Source of the DNA: Pseudomonas sp. TNT3 | GTDB lineage: Bacteria; Pseudomonadota; Gammaproteobacteria; Pseudomonadales; Pseudomonadaceae | Reading direction: 5' to 3' | Length of the DNA: 64,000 nt | Assembly: GCF_010095445.2 (NCBI RefSeq) | Contig: NZ_WFGV02000004.1 | Span: forward strand, 124,001 to 188,000 | In this document: positions 54,754-64,000 of the stretch, one piece after another | Layout of the letters: each line of letters begins with the position of its first letter | Numbering within the stretch: position 1 is the first letter of the stretch | Made by a program: the position numbers and the translations under genes | The notes under the pieces: generated by a model | The model's input: only the letters and a program-made list of their open reading frames with translations | Told to the model about the DNA's origin: nothing | Databases searched by the model: none

Positions 54754-55335
54754 TTAGTTTTCCTGCAACAACGGCTGCAGGGCTTTATCGATGGCTTCCC
54801 GAGCGCGGAAAATCCGGGAGCGCACGGTACCCACCGGACATTGCATGACTGCCGCAATGTCCTCGTAACTCAGACCATCGAATTCACGTAAAGTTAAGGC
54901 CGTACGCAAATCTTCTGGAAGTTGCTGAATGGTTCGATGGACGGTGCCTTCGATCTCATCCCGCAGCAACGCACGTTCTGGTGACTCGAGATCCTTGAGG
55001 CCATGATCGCCATCGTAGAACTCTGCATCCTCGGAACTTACATCGCTATCCGGCGGCCGGCGGCCGCGTGAAACCAGATAGTTCTTCGCCGTGTTGATGG
55101 CGATGCGGTAAAGCCACGTGTAAAACGCGCTGTCTCCGCGAAAATTTCCAAGTGCGCGGTAAGCCTTGATAAAGGCTTCCTGTGCCACATCCTGGGCTTC
55201 ATGGGTGTCGTGCACGAAACGCACGATCAACCCGAGAATTTTGTGCTGGTACTTCAGCACTAACAGATCGAAAGCGCGCTTGTCGCCGCGTTGAACGCGC
55301 TCGACCAGCTGCTGATCCTCTTCCTGGGTTAGCAT
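54754..55335 (-). CDS. algU: Extracytoplasmic-function sigma factor AlgU (RpoE)
   Basis: A 193-residue ECF sigma factor, the same length as in other pseudomonads: region 2 with D-V-A-Q-E-A-F-I-K-A-Y-R-A-L and region 4 HTH Y-E-D-I-A-A-V-M-Q-C-P-V-G-T-V-R-S-R. It drives envelope stress and alginate genes. The start is M-L-T-Q-E-E-D, 43 codons into a longer open frame. An AlgU-type promoter lies 59-86 bases upstream. Confidence 0.96.
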   Translation of the reverse strand: MLTQEEDQQLVERVQRGDKRAFDLLVLKYQHKILGLIVRFVHDTHEAQDVAQEAFIKAYRALGNFRGDSAFYTWLYRIAINTAKNYLVSRGRRPPDSDVSSEDAEFYDGDHGLKDLESPERALLRDEIEGTVHRTIQQLPEDLRTALTLREFDGLSYEDIAAVMQCPVGTVRSRIFRAREAIDKALQPLLQEN

Positions 55336-55393
55336 GAACACTCCTCGATAAGCTCGGAGGAGGCTTGCATAACTAAACGACCAGACTTGCAAA

Positions 55394-55421
55394 CATAGAC
55401 TCGGGCTTTTCGCAAAAGTTC
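55394..55421 (-). promoter_or_regulatory. Autoregulatory AlgU-type promoter
   Basis: On the minus strand GAACTT (55416-55421) and TCTATG (55394-55399) are 16 bases apart, matching the GAACTT-N16/17-TCTGA pattern of AlgU promoters and placed upstream of algU as in P. aeruginosa. Confidence 0.8.
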
Positions 55422-55892
55422 TCCCCTCCAGGCAAGTTTCCTGCGGGCTCTGATTTGGCACGCACGAAAAGCGCAGCGCGGGCTAGCCCGGCTGCGCGAA
55501 TAGTCTTTTCATCGGATTCGTCGGCAAGGATCCAGCCACAGATCCCGCGTTGAAGCCGACACTGTCCCTTGATTCGGGCAACGGTCTATTGATCTTGGCC
55601 CTTTGGCAAAAGTTCCAAATATTTATAGCCGTGCGAACCGACATTGTGCGGATATGAACAGAAAAAGACTGTTAAATCCACGATACAGTCCTGTTGTCGC
55701 CGAACCGGCCAAAAAAACATCCGACGAAGCGTCCGATAAATTCCGTCACAGTAGTTTCACAATGCCATATAGGCTCGGCTATTGTGCCGCTCCCCCTCTC
55801 TATATACTAGTGGGCTGTGTGGCTGCCTTGACTCGCCGTTGCGGGAGTTTTGCGCCAACCCCGACCCGGGTCGCATTGAGCGGAATCCTGAA
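55422..55892. other. algU-nadB divergent intergenic region
   Basis: About 470 bases without a credible gene. It contains a strong GC hairpin at 55471-55497 and, before nadB, a TATACT -10-like hexamer near 55803-55808. A short open frame at 55654-55896 looks spurious. Confidence 0.5.
55471..55497. other. GC-rich hairpin between algU and nadB
   Basis: GCGCAGC, G bulge, CGGGC, loop TA, GCCCG, GCTGCGC. On the minus strand it is followed by TTTT, so it could end a transcript entering algU from the right or insulate the two promoters. Confidence 0.55.
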
Positions 55893-57509
55893 ATGAGCCA
55901 ACAGTTTCAACACGATGTTCTGGTAATTGGCAGCGGCGCTGCCGGTTTGAGCCTTGCGCTGACCTTGCCCGGTCATCTGCGCATCGCCGTTCTGAGCAAA
56001 GGCGACCTCGCCAATGGCTCGACGTTCTGGGCCCAGGGAGGTGTCGCTGCCGTCCTGGATGACACCGACACCGTTGAGTCTCACGTCGACGACACGCTCA
56101 ATGCCGGTGGTGGCCTGTGTCACGAAGACGCCGTACGCTTTACCGTCGAGCACAGCAAAGAAGCCATTCAGTGGCTGATCGACCAAGGCGTACCCTTTAC
56201 CCGTGACGAACAATCCGGTACCGAAGACGGTGGATTCGAATTCCACCTGACTCGCGAAGGCGGGCACAGTCATCGACGCATCATCCATGCAGCCGATGCC
56301 ACCGGCGCCGCAATTTTCAGAACCTTGCTCGATAAAGCCAGGCAACGACCCAACATCGAACTGCTGGAGCAGCGGGTTGCAGTCGACCTGATCACCGAGA
56401 AACGTCTGGGCCTGGAAGGCGATCGCTGCCTCGGCGCCTATGTCCTCAATCGCAGCACTGGCGAAGTCGATACCTACGGCGCCCGCTTTGTGATTCTCGC
56501 GTCGGGCGGCGCTGCCAAGGTCTACCTCTATACCAGCAACCCCGACGGTGCCTGCGGCGACGGTATTGCCATGGCCTGGCGTTCCGGCTGCCGGGTGGCG
56601 AACCTGGAATTCAACCAGTTCCACCCCACCTGCCTGTATCACCCTCAAGCCAAGAGTTTCCTGATCACCGAAGCCCTTCGCGGTGAAGGTGCGCACCTGA
56701 AACTCCCTAATGGCGAACGCTTCATGCACCGCTTCGACCCCCGAGGCGAGCTGGCACCGCGGGACATCGTCGCCCGGGCCATCGACCATGAAATGAAGCG
56801 TTTGGGTGTTGACTGCGTCTACCTGGACATCAGTCACAAGCCCGAGTCGTTCATCAAGACGCACTTCCCGACGGTCTATGAACGCTGCCTCGAATTTTCC
56901 ATCGACATTACCAAACAGCCGATTCCAGTGGTGCCGGCCGCGCACTACACCTGCGGCGGCGTGATGGTCGATCAAAACGGCCGCACCGACGTACCCGGCC
57001 TGTACGCCATCGGCGAAACCAGCTTTACCGGCCTGCACGGCGCCAACCGCATGGCCAGCAATTCGTTGCTGGAGTGTTTTGTGTACGCGCGGTCGGCTGC
57101 GGCAGACATTCTTGAACAGCTGCCCGCCGTATCGATCCCGATCGCCCTGCCCGTCTGGGATGCGAGCCAGGTCACCGACTCCGATGAAGACGTGATCATT
57201 GCGCACAACTGGGATGAATTACGGCGGTTCATGTGGGACTACGTCGGCATCGTGCGCACGAATAAACGCTTGCAGCGAGCGCAACACCGCGTGCGCCTGC
57301 TGCTCGATGAAATCGACGAGTTCTACAGCAACTACAAGGTCAGCCGGGATTTGATCGAACTGCGCAACCTCGCCCAAGTGGCCGAGCTGATGATCTGCTC
57401 GGCGATGGAACGCAAGGAAAGCCGCGGCCTGCATTACACGCTCGACTACCCGAACATGCTGCCGGTCGCCCTGGACACTATTCTGGTGCCGCCCACCTAC
57501 GCCGACTGA
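55893..57509 (+). CDS. nadB: L-aspartate oxidase
   Basis: A 538-residue flavoprotein: FAD-binding [13 protein letters not shown] at the start, active-site region with [12 protein letters not shown], and [18 protein letters not shown] near the end. It oxidises aspartate to iminoaspartate in NAD synthesis. The ATG at 55893 is used; the frame opens earlier without support. The last 32 bases overlap the convergent ygfX gene. Confidence 0.96.
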   Translation: MSQQFQHDVLVIGSGAAGLSLALTLPGHLRIAVLSKGDLANGSTFWAQGGVAAVLDDTDTVESHVDDTLNAGGGLCHEDAVRFTVEHSKEAIQWLIDQGVPFTRDEQSGTEDGGFEFHLTREGGHSHRRIIHAADATGAAIFRTLLDKARQRPNIELLEQRVAVDLITEKRLGLEGDRCLGAYVLNRSTGEVDTYGARFVILASGGAAKVYLYTSNPDGACGDGIAMAWRSGCRVANLEFNQFHPTCLYHPQAKSFLITEALRGEGAHLKLPNGERFMHRFDPRGELAPRDIVARAIDHEMKRLGVDCVYLDISHKPESFIKTHFPTVYERCLEFSIDITKQPIPVVPAAHYTCGGVMVDQNGRTDVPGLYAIGETSFTGLHGANRMASNSLLECFVYARSAAADILEQLPAVSIPIALPVWDASQVTDSDEDVIIAHNWDELRRFMWDYVGIVRTNKRLQRAQHRVRLLLDEIDEFYSNYKVSRDLIELRNLAQVAELMICSAMERKESRGLHYTLDYPNMLPVALDTILVPPTYAD

Positions 57510-57930
57510 ACTTGAGCCGAACCCGCAGGCGTCGGTGCACATCCGCCGCCTGCGAATCCCGGGGCACACAGACCGACCGCACGCGCCGCTCCCCCCTCAG
57601 GCGAAAACGCAGCACCACTATCAATGGCAATGCCAGGCTGTCCGGCCGTAGCTGTACCGACTGCCAACCCGCCGCTTGATTCCATAACTGCCAGCCGTCG
57701 GCGTCACGCCGCAAACCGCGAAAAGCCTGGGGATGACTGAGCAGAATTTGCCGAGGCAGCACCCATGCGCCATGTATCAGACAGGCAAAAGCGCCGAGCA
57801 GACTTGCCCAGAGGGGAATTAAAAGCGGGAATAGCGAAACCAGCGCGAGCAGCTGGGCGATCAGATAAGCCGCCAGCAACTGCCGTGAGGCATGCCAGCG
57901 GCATTCAAACGAATTACTTGGGCTGGACAC
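57478..57930 (-). CDS. YgfX-like membrane protein (partner of SdhE)
   Basis: A 150-residue protein with two hydrophobic helices near the N-terminus (about 18-58) and a C-terminal basic domain, as in YgfX/CptA. It begins at a GTG inside the last codons of sdhE (17-base overlap), the same sdhE-ygfX pairing as in enterics. Its 3' end overlaps nadB by 32 bases on the opposite strand. Confidence 0.8.
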   Translation of the reverse strand: MSSPSNSFECRWHASRQLLAAYLIAQLLALVSLFPLLIPLWASLLGAFACLIHGAWVLPRQILLSHPQAFRGLRRDADGWQLWNQAAGWQSVQLRPDSLALPLIVVLRFRLRGERRVRSVCVPRDSQAADVHRRLRVRLKFSRRRWAAPE

Positions 57931-58168
57931 GATCCAGAATCATGCGAACCATGCGCTGAAGCTCCGGATCTTCCGATTCGGCCCGCTCCATGAACCAGCC
58001 AAACATGTCCTGATCTTCACACTCCAGCAGCCTGACGTAGCAGTCGCGATCAACCTGGTTCAAGTGCGGATAAACTTCCTTTACGAAGGGCACCAGCAAC
58101 ACGTCAAGTTCAAGCATGCCGCGGCGGCTGTGCCAGTAGAGGCGATTCAGTTCAACATTTTCGACCAT
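57914..58168 (-). CDS. sdhE: FAD assembly factor SdhE (YgfY)
   Basis: An 84-residue protein with the conserved R-R-G-M-L-E-L-D motif, which promotes covalent FAD attachment to succinate dehydrogenase. Followed by an overlapping ygfX. The start is [11 protein letters not shown] at 58168. Confidence 0.92.
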   Translation of the reverse strand: MVENVELNRLYWHSRRGMLELDVLLVPFVKEVYPHLNQVDRDCYVRLLECEDQDMFGWFMERAESEDPELQRMVRMILDRVQPK

Positions 58169-58317
58169 GGAGCGCTCCTCAAATAGGCCGCAAGTATACA
58201 GCCCCCTGTCCGGGCGAACAGTCGGCTTTGGTCGGTCAATACGCCGCTTTTGTGAACTACCCATTTCAAGAGCGCGCCCTTATGATGTCCCCCAGACTCT
58301 TTACCCTGCGATGACCC

Positions 58318-59259
58318 ATGGCCGATTCCGCTTTTTTCTGCACCCTGTCCCACGAAGGCGTTCTCGCGGTTCGAGGCGCGGACGCCAGCAAATTCCTGCA
58401 AGGCCAATTGACCTGCAACCTCAATTACCTGAGTGACACCCAAGCCAGCCTCGGCGCCCGCTGTACCCAGAAAGGCCGCATGCAGTCGAGCTTCCGCATC
58501 CTGCTCGAAGGTGACGGCGTTCTACTGGCGATGGCGACAGAGCTGTTGGAGCCGCAACTGGCGGACCTGAAAAAATATGCGGTGTTTTCCAAATCAAAGC
58601 TGACCGATGAAAGCCACGCCTGGGTTCGTTTCGGTGTTGATCATGGCGATGACGCGCTGACCGGTCTGGGCCTCGCCTTGCCGGCGGAAACCGACAGCGT
58701 CGTCCGTAACGACGGCCTGATCGCCATCCGTGTTTCGCCGAACCGCGCTGAGCTCTGGGTCGCCGTCGATATAGCTGATGACATCAAAGGCAAGCTGTCC
58801 GCCGTTTTGCCCGAACGCGATCTCAATCAATGGCTGCTCGGACAGATCCGCGCCGGGATCGGCCAGGTCATGCCTGCTACCCGCGAGCTGTTCATCCCGC
58901 AAATGCTCAACCTGCAAGCCGTCGGCGCCGTCAGCTTCAAGAAAGGCTGCTACACCGGCCAGGAAATCGTTGCGCGCATGCAATACCTCGGCAAACTCAA
59001 GCGCCGTCTGTACCGCTTGCAGCTGGATGCCAGTGAACTACCCGAACCCGGCGCACAACTTTTCTCGCCGACCCACGCCAGCTCCATCGGCGAAGTGGTC
59101 ATTGCTGCGCGCACCGAGCAAAACATTGAACTCCTGGCGGTGTTGCAAGCCGAAGCAGCAGAAGGTGGCGATATCCACCTGGGCGCGCTCGAAGGGCCTG
59201 CCTTGCAACTGCTCGACCTGCCTTATGAACTGGACCGCGACCGCGAAATCCAGCGTTGA
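58318..59259 (+). CDS. ygfZ: Folate-binding protein YgfZ
   Basis: A 313-residue member of the GcvT-like YgfZ family with the signature K-G-C-Y-T-G-Q-E-I-V-A-R-M near 206-218. It acts with tetrahydrofolate in assembly or repair of some Fe-S enzymes. Divergent from sdhE. Confidence 0.92.
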   Translation: MADSAFFCTLSHEGVLAVRGADASKFLQGQLTCNLNYLSDTQASLGARCTQKGRMQSSFRILLEGDGVLLAMATELLEPQLADLKKYAVFSKSKLTDESHAWVRFGVDHGDDALTGLGLALPAETDSVVRNDGLIAIRVSPNRAELWVAVDIADDIKGKLSAVLPERDLNQWLLGQIRAGIGQVMPATRELFIPQMLNLQAVGAVSFKKGCYTGQEIVARMQYLGKLKRRLYRLQLDASELPEPGAQLFSPTHASSIGEVVIAARTEQNIELLAVLQAEAAEGGDIHLGALEGPALQLLDLPYELDRDREIQR

Positions 59260-59295
59260 AGGCAGCACCTGTCGCAATCCCCCTGGAAAGACGAA

Positions 59296-60117
59296 ATGAG
59301 CGAGCTGGCGGATAAGGTCCAACAGGATTTGGTGGCGGCCATCAACAACGATGATCTGGTTCTGCCAACATTACCGGAAGTGGCCCTGCAGATTCGCAAG
59401 GCCGCTGAAGACCCGGAAATCAGTGTCAGCGCCCTGAGCAAAGTGATCGGCCGCGATACCGCGTTGTCGGCGCGACTGATCAAGGTCGTCAATAGCCCCC
59501 TGCTGCGCGCGACTCAGGAAGTGACTGACCTGCACACGGCCATCACTCGCCTGGGCGTCAATTACAGCAGCAACCTGGCCATCGGCCTGGTCATGGAACA
59601 GATTTTCAATGCCCGCTCTGAAGTGGTTGAGCAGAAAATGCGCGAAGTCTGGCGCAAGAGTCTGGAAATTGCCGGCATCAGCTATGCACTGTGTCGCCGC
59701 TACACCCAGCTCAAACCGGATCAGGCAGCACTTGGCGGGTTGGTGCACCAGATCGGCGTACTACCGATTCTCACGTACGCTGAAGATCACAACGAATTGC
59801 TGGCCGACTCCATCAGCCTCAACCACGTGATCGACCAGATACATCCGTTGATCGGCGACAAACTGCTCAGGGTCTGGGACTTCCCGGAAAAGCTGGTGAA
59901 GTTGCCAGGACAGTACCTGGACTTCCAGCGCGATTCCGAGCGAGTGGATTACGTGGATGTGGTGCAAGTTGCGAGTTTGTACTGCCACAAGGGCACCGAC
60001 CATCCGATTGCGCGAGTGAATGCGTTCGACGTGCCGGCGTTCAAGAAACTGGGAATTGACCCTGACAATCTGGCTGTCTGCCAGGATCTGGAAGCATCGC
60101 GCTCGATGTTTTACTGA
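59296..60117 (+). CDS. HDOD domain protein
   Basis: A 273-residue protein with one HDOD domain (about 20-215; L-P-T-L-P-E-V-A-L-Q-I-R-K-A and L-G-G-L-V-H-Q-I-G). HDOD proteins lack HD phosphohydrolase activity and act in signalling or regulation. It follows ygfZ by 36 bases with GGAAAG before the start. Confidence 0.87.
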   Translation: MSELADKVQQDLVAAINNDDLVLPTLPEVALQIRKAAEDPEISVSALSKVIGRDTALSARLIKVVNSPLLRATQEVTDLHTAITRLGVNYSSNLAIGLVMEQIFNARSEVVEQKMREVWRKSLEIAGISYALCRRYTQLKPDQAALGGLVHQIGVLPILTYAEDHNELLADSISLNHVIDQIHPLIGDKLLRVWDFPEKLVKLPGQYLDFQRDSERVDYVDVVQVASLYCHKGTDHPIARVNAFDVPAFKKLGIDPDNLAVCQDLEASRSMFY

Positions 60118-60121
60118 TCAC

Positions 60122-60149
60122 TGTGGCGAGGGCCAGCGCCCTTGCCACA
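60122..60149. terminator. REP-like hairpin ending the HDOD and TctE-type transcripts
   Basis: TGTGGCGAGGG (60122-60132) and CCCTTGCCACA (60139-60149) form an 11-bp stem with one G-T pair and a 6-base loop, lying between two convergent stop codons. Confidence 0.65.
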
Positions 60150-60155
60150 AAAGCC

Positions 60156-61541
60156 TCACCCCGCAATAAAACTCACCCGCACCTTCAACCCGGCCTGCTC
60201 GCCATCGTGCAGGCTGATCTGCGCCAGGTGCGCACGACAGATCTCCCCAACAATCGCCAACCCCAATCCCGAGCCGGCCACTTGCTGATTGCGCCGATAA
60301 AAGCGCTCGAACACGCGCTCGCGCTCTTCGAGTGGAATGCCAGGGCCATCGTCCTCAACCTCCAGCACCGCAGGCGGCGTCACCCGCAAAATCACGTTAC
60401 CGCCCGGTGGCGTGTGGGCCAGCGCGTTGTCCACCAGGTTGCTCAACAACTCATTCAACAGCGTCGGCTCACCGCGCAGCCACACCGGCTCGTCCGCTTC
60501 CAACGCCAACGCCACCCCGCGCGCATGAGCCAGTGGCGCCATGGCCATGCCCAACTCGCGAGCCAACTGACTGAGGTCGAGTAATTGCGCGCCACCTTCG
60601 GCAATCGCACGCGCCCCGTTTTCAACCCGCGCCAGCGACAGCAGCTGATTGGCCAGGTGCGTCAGGCGATCTGTGCCCTGGGCCGCCGTTTCCAGGGTGC
60701 TGCGCCACGTCTGCGGTTCGGTTGAACGCAGGCCCAATTCAAGTCGCGCCTTGAGCGCTGCCAAGGGTGTACGCAACTCATGGGCGGCATCGGCAATGAA
60801 CTGCGCCTGACGCTCGAACTGTCCGCGCAGCCGTTCGGTAAAGTGATTGAGCGCGCGCACCAATGGCCCTAGCTCATGCTGCACTTCCACCAACGGCAAC
60901 GGCCGCAAATCGTCCGGCTGACGCTCTTCCACTGCGGTGCGCAAACGTTCCAGCGGACGCAATGCCGCACTGACCGCAAACCACACCATCAGCAGCGCAC
61001 CGATCGCCAGCATCCCTAACCGCAGCAACGTATCCGCCGCCAGGCTGCGCGCCATGCTGACCCGTGCCTCATCGGTTTCTGCGACACGAATCTCCGCCAT
61101 GCCGTTCATGTTCGGCTCGCTCACCGGTTTGAGCAGGCTGACCACTCGGACGTTCTGGCCCTGATACTTGGCGTTGTAGAAGCGCGCCAGTGCGGGATAG
61201 TCATCCGTGCGAGGTGTTCCCGGCGGCGGCGGTGGAAGGTTTTCGTACCCGGAAATCAAATTCTGGTGGATGTCGTTGACCAGGTAAAAAATGCGCCCCG
61301 CACTGTCGTAAGCGAAGGTATCGAGGGCCACATAAGGCACATCGGCGCTGAGCGTACCGTCACGCTGCGAAACACCAGCGGCGATGGTTCGCGCGGAGGC
61401 CAGCAACGTGCGGTCATAAGCGGTGTCGGCGGCTTCGCGCCCGTTCCAGTAAGCACTCAATCCACTGGCCAGCATCAACACCACCAGCAACAGCGCGAGG
61501 TTCCACAGCAACCGCCAACGCAGGCTGCTGGGCTTATGCAT
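60156..61541 (-). CDS. tctE: Sensor histidine kinase, TctE type
   Basis: A 461-residue kinase: TM1 (about 13-33), periplasmic sensor domain (34-165), TM2 (167-190), HAMP, HisKA (F-I-A-D-A-A-H-E-L-R-T-P-L-A) and HATPase (N-L-V-D-N-A-L-A-H-T; G-L-G-L-A-I-V). With TctD it controls tricarboxylate uptake; the divergent tctC and tctB genes support this. The ATG at 61541 overlaps the end of the regulator gene. Confidence 0.85.
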   Translation of the reverse strand: MHKPSSLRWRLLWNLALLLVVLMLASGLSAYWNGREAADTAYDRTLLASARTIAAGVSQRDGTLSADVPYVALDTFAYDSAGRIFYLVNDIHQNLISGYENLPPPPPGTPRTDDYPALARFYNAKYQGQNVRVVSLLKPVSEPNMNGMAEIRVAETDEARVSMARSLAADTLLRLGMLAIGALLMVWFAVSAALRPLERLRTAVEERQPDDLRPLPLVEVQHELGPLVRALNHFTERLRGQFERQAQFIADAAHELRTPLAALKARLELGLRSTEPQTWRSTLETAAQGTDRLTHLANQLLSLARVENGARAIAEGGAQLLDLSQLARELGMAMAPLAHARGVALALEADEPVWLRGEPTLLNELLSNLVDNALAHTPPGGNVILRVTPPAVLEVEDDGPGIPLEERERVFERFYRRNQQVAGSGLGLAIVGEICRAHLAQISLHDGEQAGLKVRVSFIAG

Positions 61542-62205
61542 CACGACTTTCCAGCAAATAGCCGAGACCGCGGAAGGTCACGATGGCGACCGGGTGGCCG
61601 TCGAGTTTTTTGCGCAAACGGTGGACGTAGATCTCGATGGCATCCGGGCTGGCTTCTTCATCCAGCCCGAACACCTGGGAGGCCAGTTGCTCTTTGCTCA
61701 TCACCCGACCGGGACGCGCGATCAACGCCTCAAGTACGGCTTGCTCGCGGGAAGTCAGCGTCAGCAATTCTTCGCCGAGGGTGAAGCGCCGGGTGTCCAG
61801 ATCATAGGCCAGCACCCCGCAGGTCTGCTGCCGTTCACCGCCCAGCACACTGCGCCGCAACAAGGCTTTGACTCGCGCTTCGAGCTCCGTCAGTTCGAAA
61901 GGTTTGGCCAGGTAGTCATCGGCGCCCAGGTTCAAGCCATGTACCCGATCCTTCACGTCGCTGCGCGCGGTCAGCATCAATACCGGCAAGTTTTTACCCC
62001 GAGAACGCAGGCGCGCCAGCACTTCGAATCCGTCCATGCGCGGCAGCCCGACGTCGAGAATTGCCATGGCATATTCCTCGCTGCTCAAGGCCAGGTCAGC
62101 GGCCACGCCATCGTGCAAAACGTCCACGGTCAGCCCTGTGCCCTTGAGCGCCTGAGCGACACTTTCAGCGAGCTGCAGATGGTCTTCGACGAGCAGGACA
62201 CGCAT
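61534..62205 (-). CDS. tctD: Response regulator, TctD type
   Basis: A 223-residue OmpR-family regulator with phosphoacceptor Asp in A-I-L-D-V-G-L-P-R-M-D-G (D51), K in L-A-K-P-F-E-L-T-E-L, and a winged-helix DNA-binding domain. Divergent from tctC across 385 bases. Confidence 0.87.
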   Translation of the reverse strand: MRVLLVEDHLQLAESVAQALKGTGLTVDVLHDGVAADLALSSEEYAMAILDVGLPRMDGFEVLARLRSRGKNLPVLMLTARSDVKDRVHGLNLGADDYLAKPFELTELEARVKALLRRSVLGGERQQTCGVLAYDLDTRRFTLGEELLTLTSREQAVLEALIARPGRVMSKEQLASQVFGLDEEASPDAIEIYVHRLRKKLDGHPVAIVTFRGLGYLLESRDA

Positions 62206-62590
62206 GGATCATTACCTCATTCAGGGATGGTCGACGCCATTCTTTGGCGCGAAGTTTACAGCCGCATCCGTCGCTGTGAAGCCCGAAAACCGTGAAAGGC
62301 TGCTGAAAGGTTAGCGAAAGGTTGAGCCGTTAGAGTCGGCCCACGGATGGTTTCGACTGCAAGCCATCAACTCGTGCTTTGAAATGTAGCTCCCGAAAAA
62401 CGCCTTGATGCGTTTTCGCCAATAAGAACAATAACCGAGGTACTGCACCATGCCGTTGTTACAGCGCCAGGCTGTCCCGCCCTACCCTTTCCCTGAATCT
62501 CCACCGCTTGCCAGCGCCGCTACCGGTTGCACGGTGCGAACCCGCCTCGCCTGACTCATCTCGAAAAACAATAACTCCTGTGGAGACATC
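62206..62590. promoter_or_regulatory. tctD/tctC divergent region with inverted repeat and short leader frame
   Basis: An inverted repeat CGAAAAACGC/GCGTTTTCG (62394-62418) is a candidate regulator site or leader hairpin. A 34-codon open frame at 62450-62554, with GAGG nine bases before its ATG, ends 36 bases before tctC and could be a leader peptide. No porin gene is present here, unlike PAO1 where opdH occupies this position as I recall. Confidence 0.45.
62450..62554 (+). CDS. Possible 34-residue leader peptide upstream of tctC
   Basis: An open frame M-P-L-L-Q-R-Q-A-V-P-P-Y-P-F-P-E ending R-T-R-L-A, proline-rich, with a GAGG ribosome-site-like sequence nine bases before the ATG. Proline runs can stall ribosomes, so an attenuation role is imaginable. 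It could as easily be chance. Confidence 0.3.
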   Translation: MPLLQRQAVPPYPFPESPPLASAATGCTVRTRLA

Positions 62591-63568
62591 ATGAATCGAT
62601 CACTGCGCCGTTTCGCCCTCGCCGCCAGCTGCATGCTGTTTGCCGGCCAACTGATGGCCGAACCAAAACGCCCGGAATGCATTGCCCCAGCCTCGCCAGG
62701 TGGTGGTTTCGACCTCACCTGCAAACTGGTGCAGAGCGCGCTGGTCAACGAAAAGCTGCTGAGCAAACCAATGCGTGTGACCTACATGCCCGGTGGTGTA
62801 GGCGCCGTGGCCTACAACGCAGTGGTCGCTCAACGTCCGGCCGACGCCGGCACTCTGGTGGCGTGGTCCAGCGGTTCATTGTTGAACCTGGCGCAAGGCA
62901 AATTCGGTCGTTTCGATGAGAACGCCGTGCGCTGGCTGGCCGCCGTCGGCACCAGCTACGGCGCTATCGCGGTGAAAAGCGATTCGCCGTACAAGACCCT
63001 GGACGACCTGGTCCAGGCGCTGAAAAAAGACCCGAGCAAAGTCGTCATCGGTTCCGGTGGAACCGTCGGTAGCCAGGATTGGATGCAAACCGCGCTGATC
63101 GCCAAAGCAGCCGGCATCAATCCCCGCGACCTGCGTTACGTTGCCCTCGAAGGCGGCGGTGAAATCGCCACGGCACTGCTCGGCGGCCATATCCAGGTCG
63201 GCAGCACGGACATCTCCGACTCCATGCCGCACATCCAGAGTGGCGACATGCGCCTGTTGGCCGTGTTCTCCGAAAAACGCCTGGACGAGCCGGAAATGAA
63301 AGACATTCCGACGGCTAAGGAGCAGGGCTACGACATCGTCTGGCCAGTGGTTCGCGGCTTCTACCTCGGGCCAAAAGTCAGCGATGAAGACTACGCCTGG
63401 TGGAAAGACGCCTTCGACAAACTCCTCGCTTCCGAAGAGTTCGCCAAGCTGCGCGATCAGCGCGAACTGTTCCCGTTCGCCATGACCGGTCCGGAGCTGG
63501 ACACGTACGTGAAGAAGCAAGTGTCGGATTACAAAGTGTTGGCCAAAGAATTCGGCCTGATTCAGTAA
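62591..63568 (+). CDS. tctC: Tripartite tricarboxylate transporter, periplasmic binding protein
   Basis: A 325-residue Bug-family binding protein with a Sec signal peptide (cut near L-M-A-E), and A-P-A-S-P-G-G-G-F-D-L-T-C near residue 36, the ligand-binding loop. It delivers citrate or related acids to TctAB. GGAGACATC precedes the ATG. Divergent from the TctD-type regulator. Confidence 0.92.
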   Translation: MNRSLRRFALAASCMLFAGQLMAEPKRPECIAPASPGGGFDLTCKLVQSALVNEKLLSKPMRVTYMPGGVGAVAYNAVVAQRPADAGTLVAWSSGSLLNLAQGKFGRFDENAVRWLAAVGTSYGAIAVKSDSPYKTLDDLVQALKKDPSKVVIGSGGTVGSQDWMQTALIAKAAGINPRDLRYVALEGGGEIATALLGGHIQVGSTDISDSMPHIQSGDMRLLAVFSEKRLDEPEMKDIPTAKEQGYDIVWPVVRGFYLGPKVSDEDYAWWKDAFDKLLASEEFAKLRDQRELFPFAMTGPELDTYVKKQVSDYKVLAKEFGLIQ

Positions 63569-63628
63569 TCGCCTCTGTCCAGCGGCTGCGTCCCCGATGA
63601 TCGAGGGGACGCGGCACAGGAGTTCCCC

Positions 63629-64000
63629 ATGCTCTTACAACGCATTTTTGCTTCGGTGCTGTTGCTGGCCTGCGTCGGCCTGGCACTGATGGCATGGCCG
63701 TATCAGGCCGCTTTTTCCTACGAACCGGTGGGGCCTCGGGCCTTTCCACTGCTGATGCTCGGCCTGATGGGCCTGGCGCTGCTGTACATGGTATTTCGCC
63801 CGGCGCCGATCAAGCACGACGCTGATGAACCCCCGATGGACCGTGAAACCCTGACCAAAATCGCTATTTGCGTCGTGCTGTTGCTGGTATTCGCCGGCAC
63901 CTTCGAACCCCTTGGGTTCATTGTGGCCAGCATCCTGGTCGGCATTCCGATGGCACGCCTGTATGGCGGTCGCTGGGTGCCCAGCACAGTGATCATCAGC
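63629..64000 (+). CDS. tctB: Tripartite tricarboxylate transporter, small membrane subunit (partial)
   Basis: The first 124 codons of a four-TM TctB protein (F-A-S-V-L-L-L-A-C-V-G-L-A-L; V-G-P-R-A-F-P-L-L-M; L-L-V-F-A-G-T-F-E-P-L-G-F). The gene is cut by the right edge; tctA should follow. CAGGAG precedes the ATG. Confidence 0.9.
   Translation, partial: MLLQRIFASVLLLACVGLALMAWPYQAAFSYEPVGPRAFPLLMLGLMGLALLYMVFRPAPIKHDADEPPMDRETLTKIAICVVLLLVFAGTFEPLGFIVASILVGIPMARLYGGRWVPSTVIIS

Noticed and set aside
55800..57206. 468-codon minus-strand open frame
   Set aside because: Antisense to nadB, which has clear FAD-binding and active-site motifs.

Overview
The window reads as chromosomal DNA of a Pseudomonas, most likely of the P. 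fluorescens group. It is GC-rich and carries intact algU-mucA-mucB-mucD, dapA-bamC-purC, nadB, sdhE/ygfX, gcvR-bcp and tctC-tctB blocks, the AruH/AruI arginine transaminase genes, and REP-type inverted repeats of the kind common in fluorescent pseudomonads. Species assignment is inference from gene content and protein similarity recalled from memory; no database search was run.

Layout. 0-4.3 kb: start of RNase D (cut by the window edge), a SAM methyltransferase, a lipid A phosphoethanolamine transferase (EptA type) and a glutamine-synthetase-like gamma-glutamylpolyamine synthetase. 4.3-5.0 kb: a gene-free patch with a perfect 49-bp inverted REP pair and an 18-bp tandem repeat. 5.0-9.5 kb: an MFS and an EamA exporter, two LysR regulators and a small tautomerase. 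9.5-13.7 kb: a tightly coupled glycosylation cassette (membrane protein, GtrA flippase, methyltransferase, GT2 transferase). 13.9-28.5 kb: one long minus-strand catabolic operon. It starts at a promoter overlapped by a palindromic operator and runs enoyl-CoA hydratase, acyl-CoA dehydrogenase, NDP-forming acyl-CoA synthetase, aruI, aruH, aldehyde dehydrogenase, a peptide-type ABC transporter and a quinone reductase. 28.8-34.9 kb: amino acid permease, AruS/AruR two-component system with a periplasmic binding protein, and a TetR/BetI-like repressor. Together these make an arginine transaminase locus: uptake, arginine to 2-ketoarginine, decarboxylation to 4-guanidinobutyraldehyde, oxidation, and possibly CoA-dependent breakdown.

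35.0-36.7 kb holds a decayed OprD porin fused to the C-terminal part of an amidohydrolase. 36.9-39.5 kb is an old-yellow-enzyme/FAD oxidoreductase with an XRE-cupin regulator. 39.6-43.3 kb is an AT-richer accessory stretch: an orphan hcp gene, a probable type VI secretion effector with glycine-zipper segments, a start-stop-coupled small membrane protein that is probably its immunity partner, and several small genes ending near tRNA-Ser. 43.5-51.5 kb is core housekeeping (purC, MBL hydrolase, bamC, dapA, gcvR, bcp, perM-like, tusA, bepA-like). 51.5-60.1 kb is the envelope-stress operon algU-mucA-mucB-mucD, divergent nadB, ygfX-sdhE, ygfZ and an HDOD protein. 60.2-64 kb is a TctDE-type two-component system divergent from tctC and a truncated tctB.

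The most interesting parts are the orphan hcp-effector-immunity module, the extended arginine transaminase operon with its regulated promoter, and the porin-amidohydrolase fusion remnant.
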